Positions 46,501-55,925 are shown, counted from the first letter of the stretch. The stretch: DNA of 64,000 nt from Protula sp. h YS-2021 (GCA_949752745.1 OX457027.1:86311094-86375093); one strand, 5' to 3'. Notes: generated by a model not told the origin, from the sequence alone. A program made the numbers and translations.

Positions 46501-49500
46501 GATATGCAGGCCTGTCATTGCTTGAAAGATACATGACAGCAGTGGACGTGTATAAAAGAATAGAAACGGACGACGGCTCGGAACACTACGACCCGAGACT
46601 CATCACCAAACTAGTCATGAATTATCGCTCACACCCAAAGATACTGGAGCTGCCGAACAGGTATTTCTACCACTCGGAGCTCGTCTGTAGCGCCGACCAG
46701 GGCGCCCGGGAGGCGCTGTGCAAGTGGTCCAAGCTGCCCAAGAAAGGCTTTCCGCTCCTGTTCCATGGCGTCTACGGGGAAGACATGAGGGAGGAGAAGA
46801 GGTAGGTCTGGCGTTAGAACCGGTCGGGCTGTTCGCGGGGTGGGGTGGGGGGATCCTAAAAAGAGTAGGGCTTGGCGTAAGCTACATGTGTATGTGTGTG
46901 TGTAGGTGGGCTGGTTCCTGCAAGAAAAATATCAGGGAAGGGTCGAGGAAACATGAAAGTAAGGGGAAGAGTAACAGAAGGGAAAAGTGCTGAGTAACGG
47001 GAGGGTAAGGGCGGATAACAGGGGGGAGGGACGTGGTAACAGGAGGGAAAGGGACGTGGTAACAGGAGGGGAAAGGGACGGGGTAACAGAAGGGAAAGTG
47101 GCGGGTAACAGGAGGGAAAGGGGCGGGTGACAGGAGGGAAAGGGGCGGGTAACAGGAGGGAAAGGGGCGGGTGACAGGAGGGAAAGGGGCGGGTAACAGG
47201 AGGGAAAGAGACGGGTAACAGGAGGGAGAGGGAGGGGTAACAGGGGGAAAGGGACTAGTAACAGGATGGAAAGAGACGGGGTAACAGGACGGAAAGAGAG
47301 GGTAACAGGAGGGAAAGAGACGGGTAACAGAGGGAAAGGGGTGGGTAACAGGAGGGGAAAGGGATGGGTAACAGGAGGGTAAGGGGCGGGTAACAGGAGG
47401 GAGAGGGGTGGAGGAACAGGAGAGAAAGGGGTAGAGTAAGAGGAGGGTAAGGGACAAAGTAACGGGAGGGTAAGATGGCGGGGTAACGTGGGGGGGGGTG
47501 GAAAGTAGATACAAAAAGGTGGAGAAAATGCGTGTCTGGCGCAAGTATACAATGGTGGTTACGGAAAATATTCGTCGGAGAAAAGGTTGGTCCGGTGCTA
47601 CATGTAGGAAATACGATTGTTAGTGTTTCTATAGATATGCGTACAGCCTAAAGTCAGAAAATTTTTTTTTTGAAAAAAAAAAAAAAAGTTGTAATTCGCA
47701 GACGCTATGTAGGGAATAAGTAGTGGAGCTGTATGGTGGATGTAGATGGGGAGGGAATATGGAGTAAAGGGTCACCGTTATGACACAGGGATTAAGTCGA
47801 CGGTTAGTTCTGTCCATTTTATTATTTTATCACAAAGGTAGTTCTGTACTAAACTAACGTCTCATTTTTTTTGCAACTTTGTTTCAAAAACATGGTTAAA
47901 TGGCAAAGGATTTTGAACGAGAAAAAGGGTTAAAACAACAGGTTACAGAGCCATAGAATACCGACTCACAAATACAGATAGCTGCTGAATAATCTCATGA
48001 TAAAGATTGTAGAAGAACATTGAGCAGTCAGTGTATTTATTATTGTATTTTATCAAAGCCACTCCAGTCGTTGTCCTCGGACAGCCTTATTTTCATTGTA
48101 AGATGTTTCTTGTTACTGGCAGTCCGTCGTACTTTAATCCGCAAGAGGTGAAGCTAGTGAAGGATTATGTGAAGGAGCTACTTGGAGACAGGAGCATCAT
48201 GAAACTACAACAGAGCGACATCGGCGTCATCACGCCCTACCGCAAGCAGGTTCGTCTTTTTACGACACTGTTAGGACAATCCTTTCTATTGGTCCTTTGT
48301 CTGTTTCTTTTTTTTATTGCAGAATTCTAAATATGAATACCGGTAGTGTATAGAAATTTGTTGTAAAATTATCAGTTGTCATTTTAATTCAGGCAGGGCT
48401 TTTGCCATGAGTGGCTTTTGTGATTTATACAATTCAGTATTTTCAGGTCCAAAAGATACAGTCGGTGCTGACAGGTAACGTGCAGACCAAGGACATTAAG
48501 GTCGGCTCAGTTGAGGAATTCCAAGGCCAGGAAAGGAAAGTGATCATCATTTCGACTGTGCGCAGTGACCCGAACAAAATGGAATATGACTCACGCCACA
48601 GCCTGGGCTTCCTCAGAAATCCTAAGGTACACATTCTTCCCACTGCCCCCGCCCACTCCCCCCCTTTTCCCACTTCTTTTATATAATCCTTCAGCTCACT
48701 GCTGTTTATCAGCCGATATGTTCATTTGTGATTCAAAACATCCCGTCAACTTCTTATCTGTCGGAAAAGGAATACTTTTCCAGACAACGGATCTTGGGAT
48801 TTTTGTGTGTTAAAATGATGAAAAAGTTACGTTCAGAAACAAAGTTCTTCATTTTTTGCCCTAACAGTATTCGTTTCGGAGTTCTTTCTGTCTTTCCTTG
48901 TTTGGTAACTGGGCTGGGTCATGTCCTTGGACATGCTTGTAAGATATATACGTGGTCACAGAATCCACCAATCAAGCCACGCACCTTCTTATCTGAAGGC
49001 GGTAGTAGAAATGTGCACCTGCTCGAGTAATCGGATAGAATGACTTTCTGACCTGAATGAAGCTAGTGAAACAAGCTACAGTGTGTACCCACGGATTTTC
49101 TTATTGCACTCCTATACTGCGTAACGAAATTCCCCTCCCCCCCCCAACTCCCCCCCCCCCCCCCCCAACAATTAAACCGTATCAAATGGAAAGAAAGATA
49201 CAAGTGACTGTTAAAAACATAATGCTAGCGAAGCATTCGACTAAAATGTAAAGAGTGATTGCTTTCTTGTTGCATTTCAGTTTCTGTAACATAACGTTCA
49301 ACTGTGTCAGTTTTAGCCGGTTGAAAAGTTGAAATTTGGAATTGGGTTAAAATGTTTGCTTTTTTCTACTATGACATTTTTTGTTAAGGATAAGAGGTTT
49401 CTGTATGCTTGAGAACTGTATATTTGCAGAGATTCAACGTGGCCATAACGCGAGCTAAGGCGCTACTGGTTGTCATTGGCAACCCGTGCATTCTGGCGTC

Positions 49501-50550
49501 TGATCCGTGCTGGAAAGCGTAAATACATTCTTCTTGTTCTCTTGTTTCTCTGCATCGTAACGCTAAAACCACAGCATATGTTCATCAGGCCGAAAACATA
49601 GTTAAACCGAATCGTGGGTTATTTAAACAAAAGCTGTGTAACGAACATACATTTTATTAAAATGTTTAAACCGAATTGTGTTTTATCCAATTGAATCTGG
49701 ACGGTCCAGGCGCATTTGAATTCACGAACATCTGTGACTTTAAACTATTTTGAAAATTGCCTTGTTTCTAAGTCCCAGTTGCTATCGCACAGAACTTGAC
49801 TAGTACAAAAATATAGAGATTAAATTAATAAAATATATATGAAAAAATCAACCAAAAAATAAGAGAAATAAACAAAAAATCACAGCCAATAAAGCAAAAC
49901 TCTCATCAACATGGAGAAGAAAACTTTTATAAATACAGTATAAATACTTCAGAAAACTCATAAAAAATGAAATAGGGCAACAAGAGGGGACATTACAGAA
50001 TGTCACCTGTTTGCAGCTTGCTGGATTTTATTGTCGACCACGGCGGGTACAAGGGAGAGGACTATGAGAGGACCAATGACGCGGACATGGACCACCTGAT
50101 CCAGACATTTGAAGAGCTGCACTTGACCTTAGACTTCCTCCGTAAGTTGAGCTTTGTTTGAAAATAAACGTGCCAATGTTCCCTTTCTTTACTCCGAAGT
50201 GAAATGATAGTCACGGAAATGAATAAAATTTGCCCTGTACAATAGAGGCATGCAAGCCTTTCAAAGTTAGCTATGTATTTTAGTCTACCGTACGTAAAGC
50301 TTTGCAAAGTGAGCTTTAATTCGTGGGAAGGGAAGAAAAGTACATCATCATAAGGATACAAGAGTCGAGGAAATTGGGCCCGAAGCGCATGACCGGGTGG
50401 TGATGTCTTGCATGTCTTGCATGTGTTGCAGTGCGCGGTGCGGACACGAGCGATGTGCAGCATTACGACGAGCCCGCGTGGGGTGGCAGCGAGACGCTCG
50501 GTGCCTCGCACGTGGTTGGCACGCAGCCAGGCCGCAAAAACAAGAAGTGA
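24843..50550 (+). CDS. MOV10: MOV10-like SF1 RNA helicase, 20 exons, 989 residues
   Basis: MOV10/Armitage proteins are UPF1-like 5'-3' RNA helicases of cytoplasmic RNP granules, linked to small-RNA silencing and retroelement restriction (family knowledge). Twenty GT-AG exons join in phase to 989 residues (human MOV10 1003). Seen: U1-type zinc finger C55-x2-C58-x12-H71-x5-H77; beta-rich N-terminal region; helicase core with Walker A GPPGTGKT (505-512), motif Ic-like APSNSAADL, motif II DESG (626-629), motif [11 protein letters not shown] (660-667), motif IV NYRSHP (717-722), [10 protein letters not shown] (839-848) and motif VI VAITRAK (883-889). Segments such as [19 protein letters not shown] match human MOV10 almost exactly, favouring MOV10 over MOV10L1 or UPF1, though the paralogue is not certain. 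The C-terminus is short, polar and ends KNKK. Introns make up ~88% of the gene and are repeat-rich. Confidence 0.92.
25173..26170. mobile_element. Tandem-unit element with inverted ends (pearl-like), copy 1
   Basis: Starts TTTAGTCCCCCGCCCGGGG with a run of CTGTCTGTCCGT and ends GGATTGTACGCCGGCGGGGG then ACCTACTTGT. Between are five units of ~168 bases (TTAACACACTCAAGCCTACA at about 25246, 25420, 25588, 25756, 25927) that alternate between two subtypes. Non-coding; fills MOV10-like intron 1. The layout resembles bivalve pearl elements (inference). Confidence 0.75.
26584..26655 (+). CDS. MOV10: MOV10-like exon 2
   Basis: A 72-base exon coding residues 90-113 ([14 protein letters not shown]). 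Missed by simple ORF calling; accepted because acceptor (GCCACAG), donor (GTATGA) and both phases fit its neighbours. Confidence 0.82.
27367..27527 (+). CDS. MOV10: MOV10-like exon 3
   Basis: Residues 114-167 plus one base: [20 protein letters not shown], then [13 protein letters not shown], similar in character to the beta-sandwich 'vlrLrN.g...v.l' stretch of MOV10 N-termini. Donor GTGAGT. Confidence 0.86.
28449..28511. repeat. (ATT)n microsatellite
   Basis: About twenty perfect ATT triplets in MOV10-like intron 3. Confidence 0.98.
28909..29386. mobile_element. hAT-like MITE with perfect terminal repeats
   Basis: A 478-base element with 15-base perfect inverted ends CAGGGCTCGAAATTA / TAATTTCGAGCCCTG, flanked directly by ACACAG on both sides (28903-28908 and 29387-29392). 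Near both ends GGGGCCCGG motifs cluster in inverse orientation. CAGGG ends suggest hAT, although that superfamily usually makes 8-base duplications. MOV10-like intron 3. Confidence 0.85.
29843..29960 (+). CDS. MOV10: MOV10-like exon 4
   Basis: Residues 168-206 plus two bases, [17 protein letters not shown] to GRRIHIV. It ends the N-terminal beta-rich unit (cf. human 'FYIARFLA'). Confidence 0.85.
31518..31646 (+). CDS. MOV10: MOV10-like exon 5
   Basis: Residues 207-249 plus two bases. [14 protein letters not shown] corresponds to human AAQLKPMTPFKR, marking entry into the linker before the helicase region. Confidence 0.85.
33763..33995. repeat. 15-base minisatellite
   Basis: About fifteen copies of TCTGTATGTACAGTA with variants (TTAGTATGTACAG) in MOV10-like intron 5. 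The minus strand stays open and gives spurious HTDTVHT-type ORFs. Confidence 0.93.
34172..34318 (+). CDS. MOV10: MOV10-like exon 6
   Basis: Residues 250-298 plus two bases. [20 protein letters not shown] is typical of MOV10 ('GERP..a.gY.L...ypPp..l..l'). Acceptor CATCGTGCAG. Confidence 0.88.
34675..35039 (+). mobile_element. Complete MITE family B, nested
   Basis: Inverted ends ATAAGCCAAATCACACT and AGTGTGATTTGGCTTA, then TTTCGAATAAA in both orientations. Related fragments sit at 21093-21200 and 22965-23060. It inserted into the larger element at 34534-36051. Confidence 0.72.
35318..35400. repeat. G-run / C-run low-complexity tract
   Basis: A run of thirteen or so G followed by C-rich sequence (CCCCCCTCCCTCCCCTCCCC), able to fold on itself. 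Similar tracts occur at 36950-36972, 37089-37108 and 38815-38832. Confidence 0.8.
36273..36475 (+). CDS. MOV10: MOV10-like exon 7
   Basis: Residues 299-366 plus one base. [20 protein letters not shown] followed by [30 protein letters not shown]; nearly the human order LLHLEELQMEHDIRHYDLESV ... LLTLEVPGV.ESRPS.LRG. This is the SF1B stalk/1B-like entry. Confidence 0.95.
37876..38002 (+). CDS. MOV10: MOV10-like exon 8
   Basis: Residues 367-408 plus two bases, [13 protein letters not shown] to [15 protein letters not shown], matching the small beta-barrel (1B) segment of MOV10 (GDHLFALL...KGFVHKVELDRVKLSF). The bases just 5' belong to an interspersed repeat also present near 59370-59440. Confidence 0.92.
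38060..38290. repeat. 26-base minisatellite in MOV10-like intron 8
   Basis: About nine copies of GGAGGTTAATGTGAGCGAGTGTTCAC. It begins ~60 bases after the exon 8 donor and contains no exon sequence. Confidence 0.93.
38518..38706 (+). CDS. MOV10: MOV10-like exon 9
   Basis: Residues 409-471 plus two bases. [20 protein letters not shown] is close to human LTFKVNFTFNRQPLRVQHRA, followed by ILFPVA. Donor TT|GTGAGT leaves phase 2. Confidence 0.95.
38972..38995. repeat. A-run preceded by AATAAA
   Basis: Twenty-odd A residues follow CTGAATAAAATAATGTGCAAC. This resembles the 3' end of an inserted retrotranscript, but the source was not recognised. Confidence 0.5.
39046..39440. repeat. ~60-base tandem array copied from the exon 10 acceptor
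   Basis: Six or seven degenerate units of GACTAGAAATGCTTGTTCGC, TAATATCTGGAGTAACACAG, TTTGTTC. The real intron-exon junction at 40003-40050 has the same order: GACTAGAAATGCCTATTCGC, then ACACAG|TTTGTACGAC. About 560 bases separate array and junction. Confidence 0.82.
39480..39910. repeat. ~200-base degenerate tandem duplication
   Basis: Two or more diverged copies with TGTCCG..., TCTCCGAAAC/TCTCTGAACC, AATTTCACATGCAAATAGAAC and ACAGTATTTTGGAATTT landmarks at ~190-200-base spacing, between the exon 10-derived array and exon 10. Confidence 0.6.
40039..40186 (+). CDS. MOV10: MOV10-like exon 10 (Walker A)
   Basis: Residues 472-521. [20 protein letters not shown] then [20 protein letters not shown]; the ATP-binding P-loop with K511. 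The acceptor context ACTAGAAATGCCTATTCGC ... ACACAG|TTTGTACGAC recurs as the unit of the array at 39046-39440. Confidence 0.97.
40777..40806. repeat. Poly-A tract
   Basis: About thirty A residues in MOV10-like intron 10. Confidence 0.95.
41304..42033. mobile_element. Foldback element with ACATCTCGCATC repeats
   Basis: The left arm (41304-41367) has GGACATCTCGCATCC three times around CCAAATGAAAAAGTGG; the right arm (41939-42033) is its inverse with four or five GATGCGAGATGTCC units. No coding content. Flanked both sides by AATAATAACAAGAATAA-like microsatellite. Ends ~90 bases before MOV10-like exon 11. Confidence 0.78.
42123..42284 (+). CDS. MOV10: MOV10-like exon 11
   Basis: Residues 522-575, phase 0 at both ends. 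[20 protein letters not shown] is helicase motif Ia/Ic (human [16 protein letters not shown]). Confidence 0.95.
42608..42708 (+). CDS. MOV10: MOV10-like exon 12
   Basis: Residues 576-608 plus two bases. [20 protein letters not shown] then TAG(R), matching human VFPAKKKLQEYRVLITTLITAGR. Confidence 0.94.
43099..43196 (+). CDS. MOV10: MOV10-like exon 13 (motif II)
   Basis: Residues 609-641 plus one base. [20 protein letters not shown] holds the Walker B box. The family usually reads DEAG; here it is DESG. D626 and E627 are kept. Confidence 0.95.
43384..43767. repeat. 22-base minisatellite ending in the exon 14 acceptor
   Basis: About seventeen copies of TCCTATGTTTATATCCAGGG (+TG). The unit has no stop in any plus frame, so all three frames stay open. 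The last copy, TCCTATGTTTAGGTATC, is the acceptor and start of MOV10-like exon 14. Confidence 0.93.
43768..43881 (+). CDS. MOV10: MOV10-like exon 14 (motif III)
   Basis: Residues 642-679 plus one base, [20 protein letters not shown]. Its acceptor (CTATGTTTAG|GTATC) is the terminal, slightly altered unit of the 22-base minisatellite at 43384-43767. Confidence 0.95.
43985..45010. repeat. ~180-base tandem repeats in MOV10-like intron 14
   Basis: Five to six units containing TTTTGTCCGCGACAGTTCTC, TGCATAGTGGAAATATATAT, CAGATGTGCCTTTTCGTATT, GAAATCGGCCAAAAATTGA. One isolated further unit lies at 45812-45885. Confidence 0.92.
45236..45345. repeat. 15-base minisatellite with TCGCGA core
   Basis: About seven copies of GCGAGGCGTTTTGTC. 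CpG-rich in an AT-rich intron. Confidence 0.9.
45645..45812. repeat. Palindrome cluster inserted in the 180-base repeat family
   Basis: AGCGGATCTGTAG and CTACAGATCCGCT/CTACAGATTCGCTG alternate about eight times, so neighbouring units can form hairpins. A unit of the 180-base repeat continues at 45812 (CATATAGTGCAGATGTGCC). Confidence 0.8.
46510..46801 (+). CDS. MOV10: MOV10-like exon 15 (motif IV)
   Basis: The longest exon, residues 680-776 plus two bases: LSLLERYM, then [33 protein letters not shown]. Matches human LL.NYRSHPTILDIPN and GFPIIFHGVMGKDE. Confidence 0.96.
46975..47500. repeat. ~21-base purine-strand minisatellite in MOV10-like intron 15
   Basis: About twenty-four copies of GGGTAACAGGAGGGAAAGG. 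Strongly purine-biased on the plus strand over more than 500 bases; the minus strand gives spurious proline-rich ORFs. Confidence 0.93.
48123..48249 (+). CDS. MOV10: MOV10-like exon 16
   Basis: Residues 777-819. [20 protein letters not shown] and [11 protein letters not shown] (human SPSFFNPEEA and VGVISPYRKQ), helicase motif IVa/V region. Confidence 0.95.
48447..48626 (+). CDS. MOV10: MOV10-like exon 17 (motif V)
   Basis: Residues 820-879, phase 0 both ends. [20 protein letters not shown] and LGFLRNPK, nearly identical to human [14 protein letters not shown] and LGFLKNPK. Confidence 0.97.
49430..49518 (+). CDS. MOV10: MOV10-like exon 18 (motif VI)
   Basis: Residues 880-908 plus two bases. 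[20 protein letters not shown] holds the arginine finger (R887) of motif VI; ends SDPCWK (human HDPDWK). Confidence 0.96.
50017..50141 (+). CDS. MOV10: MOV10-like exon 19
   Basis: Residues 909-950 plus one base. [17 protein letters not shown] aligns with human FLEFCKENGGYTGCPFP, after which the family diverges; the rest is acidic. Confidence 0.92.
50432..50550 (+). CDS. MOV10: MOV10-like exon 20 (C-terminus)
   Basis: Residues 951-989 and stop TGA. Polar tail [14 protein letters not shown] to QPGRKNKK. Phase and the TGTGTTGCAG acceptor support it; sequence is not conserved. No canonical AATAAA was seen shortly downstream; an ATAAAATAATATAAAT cluster precedes an A-run at 50788. Confidence 0.82.
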
Positions 50551-51179
50551 CGTCACTGTGGTGTCACACCGTCGCCATGGATTCACCGGAAAATATGACA
50601 CCAGAAGAACGGTTACCAGAAGGCCTGACCCTAGCACACATACCTTAAAATGTAGCGTCATATGAGCGCATTCACTGAATCATCGTTGTTGAGACATCAT
50701 TATTTAGCTCGAGCTGTGCCATACACTAAAATTACGCCATTTTGGTATTCCCTAATTTTGTTATAAAATAATATAAATATATATTAAAAAAAAAAAACAT
50801 TAGGAAGCAGGTTAGGAAGCCATGTGGCTGTTTCGCGCGCACTTTTTAAACTTATGGTCAGAGCTGTTATTGAAAAGGTTGTTGAGTTTAATCTTACATA
50901 TCATTTGTTTAAAAAAAAGCAAGGCAGCATTTCTGCAGCATGGGAGTACAGGTTAGAAATCTGTGTAGAAGTGCTTATTCGACACACCTCTGGTGCTTAT
51001 CCCTTGTTGTTGTGTGTTTGATAGGAAATTTTGAGTACAATGTTGATGTGATATGGAGACGAGTGACGTGTTTCGTTTTAGTTCCTTGGGCAGGACATTT
51101 ATACTTTCTGTCAAGTTGGCGAGGGTAGGAGAGAGGCGGGGGGGAGGCAGTTGCGGATGGCTGGCCATCTGGCTATACC

Positions 51180-52330
51180 CATTGTGAGGGGCCTCTATCG
51201 TTTTGTCCGTCCGTTCGTCTGCCTATAAACTTTTGTTTTTTTTTTGTTACTCTTCTTTCAGGTGTCACCAGATCGCAACATACTGTGGAAATATGGCTCA
51301 CTTTGGGGGACAAATGCCCATTATTACACTTGGGGATTTGCCGCAGTTGTGGCATGTTTTTTTTCCGTTTTTCGAGTTTGTCCGTGGAACTAGTCAGAGG
51401 CCATTAGGGCTAGAAAGATGAAATTTGGATATGATAACCTTCAGTGTGTCTGGTTGATCCTCCTGTATTTTTCTTTTAAATTCGCTTAATTTTTTAAAAT
51501 AAAAAACGGCAAAACAAATTTGGGAAACAGGCGGCAAGAAGCTGAGAGCAGTAGTTTAAACTGGCATGATATCAGCCTCGCTGTATTGATAGCCCGAAAG
51601 TCATCCTAGCATGCGTGTGCAAGTTTAAGTTGGCTGTAGCGTTCAGGTTTTTTTAACACTTGACAAGTCTTTGACTTGGTCAAGGCCTATATGAATTTGT
51701 GCGGGCAGCCGTCGGTGCTTTTTTTCTTGACCAGAAAATTCATTTTATTGTCTCAGCTTCTTGCGTGTGCAAGTTTAAGTTGGCTGCAGCGTTTGGGTTT
51801 TTCCAAATTGCTAAAGGGTGATGAAATTTGGCTCGCTGATAGAGGGTGATTAGACGCCGTAAAATCCGCATTTTTTTTAACCATGACCTTAGAGAACGAT
51901 TGACATCCTTGGCCATGGTCAATGTCAAAAACCGGAAGTGGGCCATTATCTCGAAAATGGTTAGAGATGGAGCGATTGTGGGCTTATTTTCGACCCTTCG
52001 GGCCTAAAAGACGATATGTAAGAGGTTAAGAGTTCAAAATCGTATTTTTTGTGACCCCAAGTGTAATTTTCGTTACTCTGTAGCGAAAACTGTCTAGTTT
52101 TATTTTCGTAATTCGCCAGTTTACGCCAACTTGGCGAACCGATCATCACCTTTGCGAAAAAAACCTACCCCCCTACAAATTTTGTTCAATTTGCTGAAAT
52201 TTAGTATTCTTGGTAGTCTGTGTCAGAGGTAAAAAAAAGTACCAGAGCCTCCTTCTTTATTTTCGCCAATTTGACGAATTGGCAAATTTCCAAAGATCGC
52301 CAAATTTTCGCCAAAAATATATTTTCTGTA
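51180..52330. mobile_element. Diverged relative of the 34534 element
   Basis: Shares GGGGATTTGCCGCAGTTGTG, GTCCGTGGAACTAGTCAGAG, TTCGGGCCTAAAAGACGATA and a TTCGCC/GGCGAA-rich end with 35080-36050. Terminal repeats and a target-site duplication were not found. Lies just downstream of the MOV10-like gene. Confidence 0.65.
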
Positions 52331-52508
52331 AATTTTTTTATTCCCTAAGAAATTATTTACGCTGGTGCCTGCGGTGCGCTTAAGATACATTACGACAATT
52401 ACACAAGAAAATAGTATTAGCGATTAGCTAATATTAGTATTAGCGATAACTGCATGACTGCATTGCCACTGCAGTTCAGTGTAAACAGTATATCAAATCA
52501 TAACCAAA

Positions 52509-52509
52509 C

Positions 52510-52547
<38 letters not shown>

Positions 52548-52548
52548 A
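52509..52548. repeat. (AAT)n microsatellite
   Basis: About thirteen AAT/ATA triplets. Confidence 0.95.
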
Positions 52549-52549
52549 G

Positions 52550-55500
52550 ACGAAACCGGTTAATCGCGTTGCCAATTTGCCAAGCCCTGTTATCCGATTA
52601 TCCAATAAATGCGTTTATTCGGAGCACTCTTGCCGTGCCTATTTTTTTCATTTGTGCCCCTCCTCATCTCCGCATTTCATTTTTCCAACAGAAAAGATAA
52701 AACAACGATTGTCCTCTACGATGTTATTTTTTAATACAGCTGTAATAAATTCATATCGCTGAAGACAGTTCACTACAATTTATTATCAATATTCTTCTGT
52801 CAGTGAAAATTCAGTTCATCAATTTTTTCTGAGGCAACGTGGGGATTAAGGGTTTCAGGCCATTGCAATAAGTTCAATTCTATGTTAATTTACGTGTTTA
52901 ATATGTGTAAATTAAATATGTTATCTGTGTAAATGTTCACTTTGGTACCATAGTCAATAAGCGCTAGACTGTCTTATGGGCGTTGGCATCAGTAATCAGA
53001 CTTTATTAGGTTATGCATTTAATGTGCTCTTCACGTCACCATAAACAAAATGAAAGTGGCTAAGTCGCCTTTGCATCTTATTCAACTAGGATGTCGTTGG
53101 CGGAATGAGCAAAGCTAGAATCTGCAGCCCAGAATGAAATTAATGTTGAGGATATGTAATGTATTGAATAATAGAATTAAAATGTTCACCGACTGTCGCC
53201 GTATTTTGACAGAAATCCAGTTCGTATTTTGTTACTCTGACGCCACCTAGACACCGTCACTTGACGGTCCTGTATATTTTAAGTTACATTTATTCCTGCA
53301 GTTGTATATTTTAAATTTGAAAGGTCACACTTTCTTATTTTAATGATAAGTAAATCATTTATATGATTTATTTACATTTTGACCGGTTATCGTTGCTTAT
53401 TTTAATGTGTGGTGATGAAATTTTATACCTTAACACACTGTGTTTGTGTCTCACTTTTGGTTTTAAATGATATTGCTCTACGAGGGCAGTAAAAGACAAT
53501 CGTAGTCTGCTGCATATAAATTTGGTTATGTCTGTATTTGTTTTTTATAATGGCTCAAGTATGTTTGACCCCTAATGCTAACACCAGGTTGAGGGGTGAA
53601 GTGGCCGTGGTGGCTAGGTTGCCACAGTGTGCGAAATTAACTCACATGTGCTGACGGTCCGAGCTAATTTGAGATGGCCGGAAAATTGATCAGTTGATAA
53701 ATTTCTAAATTGATTGACAATTGAAATAGCATTAGCGGTAAAGAACAGTGTTAGAATTTAAGATTCAAAGTCTTGTATTGATCTTTAGTGACTATCAATC
53801 TCATCAAAGTCTGTCCCAAAGGTCCCTATTGTAAATACTGCTATTGTTTTACCAGTGTTAAATGTGAACATTCTGAAGACCAATGAAAACACCAAAGTCT
53901 AGGTCAGCCATCCACGTACAAGCATTTGTAGCCAAATTCGTTCACGAGCTTTGGTTGTATCGTGTTAGCAAAACGCATGTGACACTGAGTTACAACTGAA
54001 AATCAAGGTCCAGTGGTAAAAATGTAACCAGAATACACTTAGACCCAGCACTCAAACACGGCACTGTTAAAGGTCAACAAATTTAAACCCCACAGTAATC
54101 TAGAGACGGCATGGGATGTCACCAAAATCTAATCAACTCAAGCGGCTATCTATAAGTGAACACACAATTATTTTCATTAAAATCAATTCACATGCATTGT
54201 ATAATTTTTCTCCAAGATGCGCAAGACCTGCACAAGTTGTGGAAAGTAAAAAAAAACAAAAAAAAACTGAGAATCCGGGTGGCGACTTTAGAGGTCGTGA
54301 GTGTTAAACAAGGTGTGATCAGACCGAAATGCTACCCATTAGAAGGTCCATCCAAATTTTCTTTGGTGGAATAGTGCGCGTGGCAGAGCTCATGTAAAAA
54401 TTCAAAGATCCACGATATCCTTGAATGTAAGCTGAAGGTTATCAAAATCTGATCAGCACAAAAATATGAACACCCTTTAAAATCCGTTTACAGACTTTGG
54501 TGGAATATTTTTCAGAGGACGCACAAAACTTACCTTGAAGTAAAACGTTAAAAGTCCAGGTCAAGGTCACTAATATCCAGTCAACTCGTGAGGTTATTTA
54601 TATGAAAACTCAAGCCGAGTTTCATCGAACTCAGCTGACATGCTATGGTGAATTCGTGTTCACAAATACGGTGTGACGTCCAGACAGACGTTTTTAGTCA
54701 AAATATTGTGTCCCACCTAACCTAGTCAGATCTGGACATAAAAACACAACGAATGTAGAAAATAGCCAACGTTTTATTTTCTAGGAAGTTCTCTAGAAAT
54801 AGTACGCGGAAGAAACCCAGCCTTTCGGAAAATTTACGGTTCGTTATGCTGTACTTAATTAATAAAATCAGTAACTTAATTTCGAGATGACCAAACGAAC
54901 CATTTGGATGTGAAGTGGAGATGGTCGGAGCCCTTTTGAGATTGCACTTGCCATCGAGCCACCGTTGATTTCGCACACTGTAACAACCACATTTTAGAAA
55001 AGAGCTGTAGATACATTGTGAATTAAAAATCACACTGTTGAGGGGTTTTCTAGTCACTGAGAATTGATGCACTTATTTCTTCTTTGGTACTTACATTTTA
55101 CACAGTTGTACGTTTTTTTTTCAGAGGGTTTTACGAACCGAATAGCACTCCACGGTAATGCGTTGTAGTCATGGTGACAGTACTCCGTTTTTGAAGTACA
55201 TGGCAATTAATCTTTATGACGCTTGACTGTTAAAAACAGTTATTTTACAGAAAAAGAGGATGAGCTTCAAAGTCGTTGTTTACAAACATTCTCTTCTATT
55301 ATTGCAGCTTAATTTAAGTGATTTGAAATCCGTTAGTTATACGATGTGAATAGTGTGTTGATGTTACATGTGAATAGTGTGTTGATTCGGATATTTGCTC
55401 AAGTTTATGCGGATATCGTTCTCTGGTCCCGAGCTCCACAAGCGAACATGATATGCATCAGTTGCCCACAGTATCGCATGTATTTCATGTAAAAACTAGA

Positions 55501-55830
55501 CCAAATGTTGCTGGTGCAACCCAAACACCCCCACATTGAATAAGGCACAGTTAATATTGATAAGTTCAAAATCGACCAGTCTCTAACCGTTTCAAAGATC
55601 TACATGCCAGTCGTAACCTTGGATCTTACAATGTCTCGGCATGAAATGAGTACAGGATAGGGCATATATTTTGTTTCCAAGTAAGTAAGTAGGGGTGGGT
55701 GGGGGAGGGGGGAGAGGGGTTGAACGGAGGAAATTACGCCTTTGATTGGCTGGCTGATATGCATGTTATTGTCGTAACGTTGGTACAGGTGTCATATACG
55801 AGTACTTTTAAATACGACGCTGTTGTGTGA
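52550..55830. other. Intergenic region, no gene recognised
   Basis: AT-rich, with only short open frames that show no domain. The 116-residue minus-strand frame at 54722-55072 has no supported splice neighbours or family likeness. Confidence 0.5.
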
Positions 55831-55834
55831 CTCC

Positions 55835-55925
55835 TGAAGCTGGCTCCAGCTTTTGACATGGTGGTAACATAGATCGCTTACGGTGCAAAAGGACTCGGGT
55901 TCGATCCCCGACAGGGGCGAATGTC
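55835..55925 (+). mobile_element. Second tRNA-derived SINE-like sequence
   Basis: GACATGGTGGTAACAT resembles box A and GGGTTCGATCCCC is a good box B with a five-base T stem (TCGGG/CCCGA) around TTCGATC. No acceptor stem forms, so it is not a functional tRNA gene. Confidence 0.5.

Noticed and set aside
46882..47552. Two proline-rich minus-strand frames over 200 residues
   Set aside because: Artefact of the purine-strand minisatellite in MOV10-like intron 15.
50062..50661. 199-residue minus-strand ORF
   Set aside because: It is antisense to exons 19 and 20 of the MOV10-like gene, whose phase and helicase-family likeness support the plus strand.
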